Positions 9,996 through 19,013 of a DNA stretch of 39,514 nucleotides are shown here, in pieces. Source of the DNA: Mariprofundaceae bacterium (GTDB lineage Bacteria > Pseudomonadota > Zetaproteobacteria > Mariprofundales > Mariprofundaceae); contig JALWPO010000329.1 in the NCBI GenBank assembly GCA_026994965.1, forward strand, positions 1 to 39,514. The letters run 5' to 3'. Numbering within the stretch: the stretch's first letter is position 1; each line of letters begins with the position of its first letter. The notes under the pieces were generated by a model, which was not told the origin of the DNA, did no database searches, and saw nothing but the letters and a program-made list of their open reading frames with translations. A program made the translations under genes and the position numbers.

Positions 9996-10556
9996 TTATG
10001 ATGCGGAATAAAGGATATAAACACCAATGAAAAGCAAAATACCAAGCAGCATGGCAAGCGCGTTTTTTTGCTCACGGTGTTTGGCAACCAAAGCCCAAGA
10101 GAATTGACCCTGTGCAGGGTAGTTTGTCCATTTTGGCCAAAACATGGGCACAACAGCCGCCCACTTATCAAATTCTTCACCAAAAATCGGTGCGATAAAT
10201 TCGGCTTCGCTGCGCATAGTGGCTCGATAAATAATGGTGAATGAGATGATACCAAACATCGCTGCCCAAGGGTTTGCTGCCATGATACAAAAACCAACAA
10301 AAATCATACCGTTGAAAAAATAGAGTGGGTTACGGGTAAAACGATAAGGGCCTGCCGTAGCAAGCTTGGCGTTTTTATCGATATAGCCTGATGACCAAGT
10401 GCGTCCCATCTCTCCTAAAATAATAATCAAAGCCCCTATGGTTAGGGAAAGTTTGGTTGGATTTGCCAGTAGTAGCAAAAGAATAAAGGCTGGTGCTGTG
10501 GCAGTTTTTCGATGGTCAAGACACCATGCTTCAAGTTTTGTATACGTTGTGCTCAC
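9996..10556 (-). CDS. Isoprenylcysteine carboxyl methyltransferase (ICMT)/PEMT-like membrane methyltransferase
   Basis: GPYRFTRNPLYFFNGMIFVGF signature followed by RSEAEFIAPIFGEEFDKW; several TM segments. Confidence 0.8.
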   Translation of the reverse strand: MSTTYTKLEAWCLDHRKTATAPAFILLLLLANPTKLSLTIGALIIILGEMGRTWSSGYIDKNAKLATAGPYRFTRNPLYFFNGMIFVGFCIMAANPWAAMFGIISFTIIYRATMRSEAEFIAPIFGEEFDKWAAVVPMFWPKWTNYPAQGQFSWALVAKHREQKNALAMLLGILLFIGVYILYSAS

Positions 10557-11287
10557 TTTGGCTCCTTGTAATCGACGAGAGTCGCAACGATATGTCCAAT
10601 TTTAATTTTTGCGACAAGTTTAATTGGAATATGGCGCTCATCATTGGTCATCCATATTTTCATCTTGCCTTTACTGGAGAATACGCCTGCTGTTTTTAAC
10701 TTGGGTTCGACAAGAATACAATCGACATATTCACCCCATGGTGTATGTAGTTTCTTGGTTTTCTTGTCCACATGAACAACCACTTCATAGGTTTTTCGGG
10801 AATCAAATACAGGGATACTTAGCGTTTGACCAGCTTCTAAAGGCTGATTACGCACAAGAAAAAAGGCATCCATTACATTGAGATGACCAGCTTTGACCTT
10901 ATATGTATCTGTTTTGTTATTTTGCGTATAAAATACTTGATCATGCTGCCAATCAAAGCGTGTTTTTTTAACCGCATGGTATTTTCGTTCATGTTGCTCC
11001 AAATCAAAGTTTGTGCTTTGCATATGATTGTCGATGCATATACCTTGGGATGTGATGGTATCTCGAACTTTCTTAAAGATATCAAGGATTTTATTGGTGC
11101 GAGCAAAGGTTTGAATGGTGTATTTATTTTGTTCTGGGGTGCTAACATGCATAGTCGCTCTGCCCGCATTGATAAATTCCCAACCCACACTGAAGGTTAA
11201 CGACTCTCCAGCATAAGGCATGCAATCTTGGGCATATATATTTGCTGGCATACATAATAATAAAACAAATAAATAGATATTTTTCAT
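10553..11287 (-). CDS. DUF3108-like exported protein
   Basis: Signal peptide MKNIYLFVLLLCMPANIYAQ; AGESLTFSVGWEFINAGRATMHV, LNVMDAFFLVR, MKIWMTNDERHIPIKLVAKIKIGHIVATL typical of DUF3108. Confidence 0.72.
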   Translation of the reverse strand: MKNIYLFVLLLCMPANIYAQDCMPYAGESLTFSVGWEFINAGRATMHVSTPEQNKYTIQTFARTNKILDIFKKVRDTITSQGICIDNHMQSTNFDLEQHERKYHAVKKTRFDWQHDQVFYTQNNKTDTYKVKAGHLNVMDAFFLVRNQPLEAGQTLSIPVFDSRKTYEVVVHVDKKTKKLHTPWGEYVDCILVEPKLKTAGVFSSKGKMKIWMTNDERHIPIKLVAKIKIGHIVATLVDYKEPK

Positions 11288-12324
11288 TGTTTTGTCTCCT
11301 GCCAAGCATGATAGATGGTTTGGGTATGAAATGATGGCATACAGATAAATTCATCACACTCCCGCTTGAAACATGGATGACATGACACATTTGGAATCAT
11401 ATGTTTGTGCTCATCTCCCAATGCACCCATACGCCAAGGCGCAGTCGCTCCCCATAGCGTTAGGGTTGCGCAACCTGATGCGGCAGCAAGATGAGTGACA
11501 CCTGTATCTTGCCCGATATAACATGATGCTTTTTGTAATAAACCTACAAGTGTAGGTAAGTTAAAACATTGATGGGCTAAGATGATATGAGGGTTATTTT
11601 GCGCTACAAATGCTGCACGTTTGTATTCTTCTGGTGTGCCCCACAACACCAATACTTTTTGTTCAGCACTTATGATGTTTGCGAACTCCCGCCATTGCAT
11701 ATCTGATAACCGCTTGGTGGCATAGCTACCACCAATATGAATGACGGAAAATGGTGGTTGTATATCAAGGGTGAGAAGGGCTTGATTGCCCTGTTCAATC
11801 ATTGGTTTTGTGACGATGATATTGGGAGCGATATATGGGTATGCAGTGTCATGATTTGGCTCAAATGCGTTAGCAATGATGCGACGATATAGCTGAACCA
11901 CATGGGTTTCATTGGGGTGAAATTTCACCGGGTTTACAAACCAACGATTTGGCCATTCGGGGCTTTGTGCATCATCAAAGCCAAACACCGTACATGCACG
12001 CTTGGCACTTGCCCAAGCCATAATGCCTGATTTGATAAGCCCTTGCAGATCAAAAACAAGGTCAAAGTTTTCATTGCGTAGTGTTTGAATCATGTGCCAA
12101 GCATGGCGGATACGTTTATCCCCCTTCAATGCAATTTTATGCACCTTGACCTGTGGTGGAAAAATATCTGTAACAAATGCGAAGCGCTGGTCAACCAGCC
12201 AATGCACCTCGGTTATTTCAGGGTGTGAAAGCAAATCATCTAAAGCGGGAAGCGCATGAATAATATCGCCAAAGGCGGATAGTTTTACAATAAGAGCTTT
12301 CAAACTTGCAACAACTCCAGACAT
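11284..12324 (-). CDS. waaC: LPS heptosyltransferase I
   Basis: ALIVKLSAFGDIIHALPALDDL, ASCYIGQDTGVTHLAAASGCATLTLWGAT; GT9 family. Confidence 0.87.
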   Translation of the reverse strand: MSGVVASLKALIVKLSAFGDIIHALPALDDLLSHPEITEVHWLVDQRFAFVTDIFPPQVKVHKIALKGDKRIRHAWHMIQTLRNENFDLVFDLQGLIKSGIMAWASAKRACTVFGFDDAQSPEWPNRWFVNPVKFHPNETHVVQLYRRIIANAFEPNHDTAYPYIAPNIIVTKPMIEQGNQALLTLDIQPPFSVIHIGGSYATKRLSDMQWREFANIISAEQKVLVLWGTPEEYKRAAFVAQNNPHIILAHQCFNLPTLVGLLQKASCYIGQDTGVTHLAAASGCATLTLWGATAPWRMGALGDEHKHMIPNVSCHPCFKRECDEFICMPSFHTQTIYHAWQETKQ

Positions 12325-13262
12325 GCATCACGTACCATTTCAGGTAAGATATTTCCCATGCATGGCTGTCCAGCGATATGGCATTCGCGTTTTAAGCAAG
12401 GGCTGCATGGTGCTGGCTTATACAATAAGGATATATGTTTGCCTGATGGTGCAGTACGGCTGGGATCCGTCGCACCAAAAATACCAACCGTGGGTTTGCC
12501 TAACCCAGCCGATACATGCATTAATCCAGAATCATTGCAGAGCGTTAATTTGCTGCTGGCAATCAATTGTAAGGCTTGTTGAAGCGTTGTTTCTCCAGAT
12601 GCATTCCATGATTTTCCTGTGACTTTTTGCAAACATTGATTGCCAATATCTCGCTCTTCTGGTGTGCCTAAAATAACAATCTGCCAACCAGCATCTGAGA
12701 GCCATTTCAGAATGTATGCATAGGCTTGGGTCGGATAACGTTTGGCACCACCAAATTGTGCGCCGGGTGCGATACAAATGGCATATTCAGGGTCAATATG
12801 TTTTTCTTTCAGCAAAGCATATCCTGCTTGAATATCATCTGAATGCGCGTGCAATTGCACTTGTCTTTCTTGCACAGGAATACCTGCTTGGCTCACCAAA
12901 TCGAGGAAATAATCGCGGTGATGCTCAACTTTCATGTCCAGTTGAGGTGTGTATGCATGGGTGAGCAATAGCGAACGCCCATCATGTTTAAACCCATGAC
13001 GTTCTTGGCTGTCTGAACGAAAGGCTTGCCATGCCGCATGTAGGCTGTTGCGAAACAAGAAGACTTGTTTGTGCTTGCTTGTGTTTGCTTCAAAACTTGC
13101 TTGCTCAAGGTTTAGAAAAGGTATCAAGTCTTTCAACCAAGGTTGACCAGAGAGCACAATGTGTTGCTCAGGAAAGTGTTGGGCTATGGCACGCATGGCA
13201 GGTTGCGCCATGATTACATCACCCAGCCAATTGGGCGCTAAAATACCAATAGAATCCGTCAT
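12300..13262 (-). CDS. waaF: LPS heptosyltransferase II
   Basis: IGILAPNWLGDVIMAQPAMRAI, CIAPGAQFGGAKRYP, LTLCNDSGLMHVSAGLGKPTVGIFGATDPSRTAP; GT9 family. Confidence 0.9.
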   Translation of the reverse strand: MTDSIGILAPNWLGDVIMAQPAMRAIAQHFPEQHIVLSGQPWLKDLIPFLNLEQASFEANTSKHKQVFLFRNSLHAAWQAFRSDSQERHGFKHDGRSLLLTHAYTPQLDMKVEHHRDYFLDLVSQAGIPVQERQVQLHAHSDDIQAGYALLKEKHIDPEYAICIAPGAQFGGAKRYPTQAYAYILKWLSDAGWQIVILGTPEERDIGNQCLQKVTGKSWNASGETTLQQALQLIASSKLTLCNDSGLMHVSAGLGKPTVGIFGATDPSRTAPSGKHISLLYKPAPCSPCLKRECHIAGQPCMGNILPEMVRDACLELLQV

Positions 13263-13969
13263 GTGTTGGTCAGTGGCGTGCAAACGTATAAGCGTTCTTT
13301 TTTTAAACTTAATGTGTGTGTAGCAGGTAACACATAGCTTTTTTCAATGTTGAAATGGCGTTGAAGTGAGTTTTCAATGCCGCGTTGTGTATAGCAATAT
13401 AAGCGATCTTTTAATGTCCATTGCGGGAAAATCTTAGCTGTAAAATAATGCAATTGAGCAAAGGGAACAGGCCATGTATTGGCACTCAAAACAAGTTTGC
13501 CGTTGGGTTTAAGTAAGCGTTCTATTTCATGCAATAGTAGTTCTGGATTTTGCACGTGACTGATGGTTTTAAGGCACAGTATAAAATCGTAAGATTGATC
13601 GGGCATATTGATTTGCTCTGCCATGCCTGTGATAAATGTACCTTTGGGTAAACTCCCTGGCCAAAGGCGACGGAAATCATCCAATAATGGGTCTAGGAAT
13701 GTTTTATGACCATGAGGTATAAACTGGGATACACATGCAGGGCCACAACCGATTTCAAGTATTTCTGCATCATCTTTTATATCTGATGTCTCTTGATTGA
13801 TGAATGTGCCGTAGCGTTGCAGCGCTTGATTTGCCAAATCGCTGATATCCATATGACGCTTTTTTTCGGTCGCAAAAAGATGAAGCTCGACTTTTTGCGC
13901 ACTACTCCAGCGCTGTTTGCTAAACGCCTTATGGTGTGCCATGTACAACCTGTGTGAGAGCTTCTTCAT
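13259..13969 (-). CDS. Class I SAM-dependent methyltransferase
   Basis: AEILEIGCGPACVSQFIPHGHKTFLDPL, FILCLKTISHV, RLLKPNGKLVLSAN; true start may be an internal Met. Confidence 0.78.
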   Translation of the reverse strand: MKKLSHRLYMAHHKAFSKQRWSSAQKVELHLFATEKKRHMDISDLANQALQRYGTFINQETSDIKDDAEILEIGCGPACVSQFIPHGHKTFLDPLLDDFRRLWPGSLPKGTFITGMAEQINMPDQSYDFILCLKTISHVQNPELLLHEIERLLKPNGKLVLSANTWPVPFAQLHYFTAKIFPQWTLKDRLYCYTQRGIENSLQRHFNIEKSYVLPATHTLSLKKERLYVCTPLTNT

Positions 13970-14840
13970 TTTCTAAAATTAACCACCTTCGATGCAACCA
14001 TAACCATAATTCAGGTCGTGCATGTATGATGGGGGCAAAACTATCAGCAATGGCTTGCATGATATGAAAATAATCTGTTTGTTTATGCGTTGAAGTATGA
14101 GGCAAAGGGATGCTCCAAAAGCGTAGCGTAAAATCAAAGGTTCTACCTTTGCGCTCTAATGCCACACCGACTACTGGTGTTTGTTGGCGGCGAATAAAGG
14201 CTGCAGGCATGGTGGTGGAGTTTGCCATATGCCCTAGAAATGGAATAGGTGTACCTTGGCTCATATGCTGATCAATCATCACGGCAACAGATGTACCTTG
14301 TTTCAGTGCTTTGGGTAGCCAGCGCAAGCCCGCATTGCGTGAAATCATATGAGCGCCGAAGCGCTCACGTCGTTTTTTAAGGTATGTTTCTAAAATATCA
14401 TTGTGCATGGGTCTGTAAATGATAGTGGAATCATAACCCAGCGTGGAAAACATCAATGCGCCAAATTCCCAATTGCTATGATGCGCAGCAGCAATAAACA
14501 CGCCTTCCTTTTTTTGCATAGCTTCGTGAAAAACAGCCTCATTTTCAATGTTTACACGCGATAATAAGAAATCTTTGGAGCGTAAAAATACGTGGGGAAG
14601 CTCAAAAACAGTACGCCCTAATTCAGCAAAAGACTCACGAGATTTGCTTGCTCGCCATGCTCTGGTTTGATGAGGATATATACGGGCTATATTATTGATA
14701 GCAATTCGGCGGTGGCGTTGAAGTATATAAAACAAGGTGCGACCAATGCCTGCACCTAATGCACCTGCCAAACGAACAGGCAAACAGCGAATCAACCAAA
14801 ATAAAGTTTTTACCCATATAGCAGTGATATATTGCATCAT
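13929..14840 (-). CDS. Lipid A biosynthesis acyltransferase, LpxL/HtrB family
   Basis: FIAAAHHSNWEFGAL (HX4E), YRPMHN, IDQHMSQGTPIPFLGHMANSTT. Confidence 0.88.
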   Translation of the reverse strand: MMQYITAIWVKTLFWLIRCLPVRLAGALGAGIGRTLFYILQRHRRIAINNIARIYPHQTRAWRASKSRESFAELGRTVFELPHVFLRSKDFLLSRVNIENEAVFHEAMQKKEGVFIAAAHHSNWEFGALMFSTLGYDSTIIYRPMHNDILETYLKKRRERFGAHMISRNAGLRWLPKALKQGTSVAVMIDQHMSQGTPIPFLGHMANSTTMPAAFIRRQQTPVVGVALERKGRTFDFTLRFWSIPLPHTSTHKQTDYFHIMQAIADSFAPIIHARPELWLWLHRRWLILENEEALTQVVHGTP

Positions 14841-14842
14841 AG

Positions 14843-15016
14843 TTATGTGTTGGTTAGCGATGTTGCCTCATCAATTAACATGACTGGAATATCATCCCGA
14901 ATAGGGTATTCCAACTGGCAGCTATTGCAGACCAACCCTGTTTTATCATCATTGTATTGCACACTCTTTTTGCATTTTGGGCAGGCTAAAATATCTAATA
15001 AGGCTTGATCAATCAT
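14843..15016 (-). CDS. Trm112 family / YcaR-like small protein
   Basis: MIDQALLDILACPKCKKSVQYNDDKTGLVCNSCQLEYPIRDDIPVMLIDEA. Confidence 0.88.
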   Translation of the reverse strand: MIDQALLDILACPKCKKSVQYNDDKTGLVCNSCQLEYPIRDDIPVMLIDEATSLTNT

Positions 15017-15050
15017 AAAAAAAGTCTCCAGCGGTACGAATGTGCCAAGC

Positions 15051-16058
15051 TTAACATTGCTGGTCGGGCTTACCAACAGGCAAAGCATTTAAAACCGTCT
15101 CAATGAGCCCATCCTCGGCTTTAAAGTCTTGTTCCAGCACCCATAATGGTTGATAAGATGGCCATAACTCTTTGATTTTTACCGCATCTTTTGCGGTGGT
15201 AACCATAGGTTGTTTGAGCTTAAGAAACATTTGAATGTCTTTTTTTGAAAAAATATAATGATCAGGAAAAGTATAGCTGTGGACAACTTCAATGCCTGAT
15301 TCTTCTAGGCTTTGGATAAAGCGTTCTGGCCTTGCAATAGCAGTAACTGCAATCATCTGTGTTGGGGGCGTATGGTTGGAGGTTGTCCAATTGCGTAGTG
15401 GCAAGGGCACTGGCATCCAATGCCATTCTTTCTGCTGGGTTATATTCACTGAGGCGAAGCTTCCTGTACGCACAACCATATCCGCGCGTTTCAATCCATC
15501 TTTACTTTCTCTTAGAGGGCCAGCAGGCAGCATATATCCATTGCCAATGCCTTCAGCAGGAATTAACACAATATCAAGGCAACGCTCAAGTTGTCGATAC
15601 TGGAATCCATCATCCAATACCATGATATTACCTAAATCTTTTGCCATGTGTGATGCAGCCACACGATCTTTGCCTGCAATCACAGGGCATAAATTGGCTT
15701 GAAATAAAAGCAAGGCTTCATCACCGACATCCTGGGATAAACTATCGGCATGAAGCAGTACGGGCGAAGGGCTTTTTCCGCCATCGCCACGGCATAGAAT
15801 CACAGGTTTCCAACCTTGTTCTTGAAGTGCGTTCACTAGCCAAAGTACGAACGGGGTTTTTCCGCTACCGCCGACTGTGATATTGCCGATAGAAATCAAA
15901 GGTAAGGGTGGATGCACTTTGTTCTGGAGGCGTTTGTTTTGCTCCCATCTGCTGATGCTTTTGTAAACAGGCTCAAATAAACGCAAAAGCAGAGGTGGTG
16001 TTTCTTTGCTCCACCAGATGCGTTCGATGGCATGATAAAATGAATGCATTAATCGCAT
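15051..16058 (-). CDS. lpxK: Tetraacyldisaccharide 4'-kinase
   Basis: Walker A SIGNITVGGSGKTPFVLWLV, NIMVLDDGFQYRQLERCLDIVLI, LPAGPLRES. Confidence 0.95.
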   Translation of the reverse strand: MRLMHSFYHAIERIWWSKETPPLLLRLFEPVYKSISRWEQNKRLQNKVHPPLPLISIGNITVGGSGKTPFVLWLVNALQEQGWKPVILCRGDGGKSPSPVLLHADSLSQDVGDEALLLFQANLCPVIAGKDRVAASHMAKDLGNIMVLDDGFQYRQLERCLDIVLIPAEGIGNGYMLPAGPLRESKDGLKRADMVVRTGSFASVNITQQKEWHWMPVPLPLRNWTTSNHTPPTQMIAVTAIARPERFIQSLEESGIEVVHSYTFPDHYIFSKKDIQMFLKLKQPMVTTAKDAVKIKELWPSYQPLWVLEQDFKAEDGLIETVLNALPVGKPDQQC

Positions 16059-17269
16059 GTTGATGGGGGGAGGTAAGGCTTAATATATTGTAGTACGTTG
16101 GTTAAAGCCTGAGACTTATCTTGCATATACAAAGCGGCATTTTTATGCAGCTCTTGTAAATCTTCAGGGTGCTGTAAGAAGCGCGTGATACATGTTTCAA
16201 GCTCATGGTCAGATTGAGCCACTACGGCAACATGATGTTTTTGCATGTGTTGCATAATTTCCTTGAAATTTTGTGTGTGTGCACCAGTGATGACACCACG
16301 CCCACAAATAGCTGCTTCAATAGGATTATGCCCGCCAATATTAACAAGACTACCACCAATAAAAGCAATATCGGCAATAGCATAGAGCGATTGCAATATG
16401 CCCATAGCATCAATCAAAATGACATCACTGTTGGGTATAATGTCCGTATTGCTCCAACGCGATAGGTGTAAGCCTTGTTTTTGAATTAACTCTGCTACCA
16501 AGTTAAAACGCTCGGGATGCCTAGGTACAATCAATGTGAGCAAGTCAGGTCGAACTTGATGCCATTTTGCCCGCATTTCTAAAAGGCGAGATTCCTCATC
16601 ATGATGCGTGCTTGCCAGCAGAAGAATGGGGCGAAGCAGACTAGGGTCAAGGCGTTTACGCAAGGATTCAGCATCCACTTTTGGTGGTGAAACAGCATAT
16701 TTTAAATTGCCAGCAACATGTATGCGTTCAGGGGCTATGCCCATCGCTTGCAGACGTTCTGCATCTTGCACGCTTTGAGGTAAAAAAAGTTGGATAGGTG
16801 ATAGCCATCGTTGCCATAATATTCGGCTGGCATGGTATTTAGGAAATGAGCGGTCAGAAATACGGGTATTGATACCCACGACAGCTACACCCTCTTGCTT
16901 GCATGCTTTTAACATACCTGGCCAAAATTCTGTTTCTGCAAGTAGCAACAAGGAAGGCTGCAACTTGTGAACAAAGCGACGCATTAATGTTGGTAAATCC
17001 CATGGTAGATAAGAAATAGAAGCAATATTTGATAAATGTTTTTGAGCATGTTGCATGCCTGTATGGGTAATCACAGTAATATGAAGCGGGTAACCTTGTT
17101 GATGCAAAGCAAAGGCAAGGGGAAGAATGGAAGCCACCTCGCCAAAGGAGCAAGCATGTATCCATATGCAATCAGGCTTGGGTTGAGGCAAATCAAGGAG
17201 AAGATGTTGTCTCCACTTTTGTGGCGTATCATTACATGTGGATAAACTTTGGTTATCGCTGTTGGGCAT
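16049..17269 (-). CDS. waaA: 3-deoxy-D-manno-octulosonic acid transferase
   Basis: IWIHACSFGEVASILPLAFAL, LLAETEFWPGML, STHHDEESRLL, FIGGSLVNIGGHNPIEAAICGRGVITG. Confidence 0.93.
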   Translation of the reverse strand: MPNSDNQSLSTCNDTPQKWRQHLLLDLPQPKPDCIWIHACSFGEVASILPLAFALHQQGYPLHITVITHTGMQHAQKHLSNIASISYLPWDLPTLMRRFVHKLQPSLLLLAETEFWPGMLKACKQEGVAVVGINTRISDRSFPKYHASRILWQRWLSPIQLFLPQSVQDAERLQAMGIAPERIHVAGNLKYAVSPPKVDAESLRKRLDPSLLRPILLLASTHHDEESRLLEMRAKWHQVRPDLLTLIVPRHPERFNLVAELIQKQGLHLSRWSNTDIIPNSDVILIDAMGILQSLYAIADIAFIGGSLVNIGGHNPIEAAICGRGVITGAHTQNFKEIMQHMQKHHVAVVAQSDHELETCITRFLQHPEDLQELHKNAALYMQDKSQALTNVLQYIKPYLPPSTCD

Positions 17270-17416
17270 GTTGCCAATTTCAACAAAATCTAAGCGTATC
17301 GTCTATGGTATTTATCAATAAGTATGTTATTAAGCGTTTATAGGCTTGCAAGTGAGTTGTATATACGTTTGTATTTGCTGCTTTTGCAAAGTATATGCAA
17401 AAACTAAAAAGGGGGG

Positions 17417-17893
17417 ATGATGATGGCTATCGATATCCATTGGTTGGAAGAGAAAGTTTTAATGCGGAAGCTGGATAACACTGAAGCGCAATTGCTAACA
17501 GACTTGGTGGATGTGTCTGAATATAAAGCTGGAGATACCATTGTGGAGCAAGGTAAGCCTGGCGGTGTATTGTATGTCTTGTACTCAGGCGTGGCTGATA
17601 TTACCTGTCATTCTCATGGTCATGATGTACGTGTGGCTACTGCGGATGAAACCTCTTTGTTTGGCGAGATGTCATTTTTGACAGGCGAAGATTCCAGTGC
17701 TTCTGTGGTTGCTCAAAAGGATTGTGTGGTTTATAGCCTAACACGCGCTGCATATTCTGAAATGATGCAGAAGAATCAGGATTTGGTTTTTGCGTTATTC
17801 ACGCATATTTTAGTGCATACTGCGACAGTGATTCGGCATATGAATGAAGAGCATTTGGCATTGCAACAATATATTATGGGTAGGCGTGTTTAA
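17417..17893 (+). CDS. Stand-alone cyclic nucleotide-binding (CRP-like cNMP) domain protein
   Basis: GDTIVEQGKPGGVLYVLYSGVADIT, SLFGEMSFLTGEDSSASVVAQKDCVVYSL; no HTH domain visible. Confidence 0.88.
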   Translation: MMMAIDIHWLEEKVLMRKLDNTEAQLLTDLVDVSEYKAGDTIVEQGKPGGVLYVLYSGVADITCHSHGHDVRVATADETSLFGEMSFLTGEDSSASVVAQKDCVVYSLTRAAYSEMMQKNQDLVFALFTHILVHTATVIRHMNEEHLALQQYIMGRRV

Positions 17894-17933
17894 ATGTTAT
17901 CTGTTATAAGTCAATGGGTATAAAGGAGCTTTT

Positions 17934-18941
17934 GTGGAAGCAGGATTGATGTTGCTTGTGGCATTGGTATTTATTTTTGTAGCAGCAGAATTATTTACCA
18001 ATGCGCTTGAATGCGTTGGTGAGCGTATGGGTGTTTCTGAAGGTGTCACGGGCTCCATTTTTGCAGCAGTGGGGACAGCACTGCCTGAGACCATTGTGCC
18101 TATTGTGGCGATTCTTGCAGGTGGTGCTTCGATACAGGTGAACCATGCTGTGGGCATGGGTGCAATTTTGGGTGCACCTTTTATGTTAGGGACTTTAAGT
18201 CTATGTTTGATTGGTGCATTCGTGGGCATAAAACGTGGTTGGAATACCACATTAAAACCTGAAAGTACAGGCTTTAGACGAGATGTGAAAGTGTTTCTTT
18301 TGGCTTATACATTGGTGATTGTTGCGGCAGTGTTACCTGTGTCATGGCACGATGCACGTTTACTGGTGGCATGCACACTGTTTGTGATTTATTTTATGTA
18401 TTTGCTTAGAACCATGCATGCCAGCAAAACATTGGTTGAAGAAGGGCATGGCACAGAAGCTGATTCAGATTTATATTTTAAACGCTTTGCAGGGGATACA
18501 ACGCCTGTTGCTGTGGCACAACTTGTTTTAGCTTTGGCTGTCCTTGTCTCTGGAGCTAAGTTATTTGTGCATGGGATTGAGACTACCAGTACATATTTGG
18601 GCGTTGGAGCACTGGTATTATCATTATTGATTGTACCCATTGCGACAGAATTACCAGAAAAAGTAAATTCTATTTTATGGATTAAAAAAGGTAGAGATAC
18701 TTTAGCATTTGGCAACATTACAGGTGCGATGGTATTTCAGGGCACGATGATTCCTGGTATTGGTATGTTGCTATTGCCATGGCATTTTCAAAGTGGTTAT
18801 GCCGCTTTGGCTGTGGTGTTGGCGATTGCAGGTAGTGCGTGGTTATGGTTCTTGGAAAGTTCGGGGCGTTTGAATGGAAAAATGTTGTTTTTCAATGGTA
18901 TCTTATATCTTGTTTTTATTGTGTATGCGGTCATTTTATAA
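17934..18941 (+). CDS. Sodium/calcium exchanger family protein (CaCA)
   Basis: Repeated membrane domains with GSIFAAVGTALPETIVPI and LIVPIATELPEKVNSI motifs; GTG start. Confidence 0.85.
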   Translation: MEAGLMLLVALVFIFVAAELFTNALECVGERMGVSEGVTGSIFAAVGTALPETIVPIVAILAGGASIQVNHAVGMGAILGAPFMLGTLSLCLIGAFVGIKRGWNTTLKPESTGFRRDVKVFLLAYTLVIVAAVLPVSWHDARLLVACTLFVIYFMYLLRTMHASKTLVEEGHGTEADSDLYFKRFAGDTTPVAVAQLVLALAVLVSGAKLFVHGIETTSTYLGVGALVLSLLIVPIATELPEKVNSILWIKKGRDTLAFGNITGAMVFQGTMIPGIGMLLLPWHFQSGYAALAVVLAIAGSAWLWFLESSGRLNGKMLFFNGILYLVFIVYAVIL

Positions 18942-19013
18942 AACTGGCAGTAAATTTGCTTCCTGAAGTAACTATTTGAAATAGGGTGAAAAATTAGGGC
19001 GTTAGGAGCAGGC

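Noticed and set aside
14843-15016. Trm112-like gene in the LPS operon as a novelty
   Set aside because: YcaR-like small proteins next to lpxK are a known arrangement
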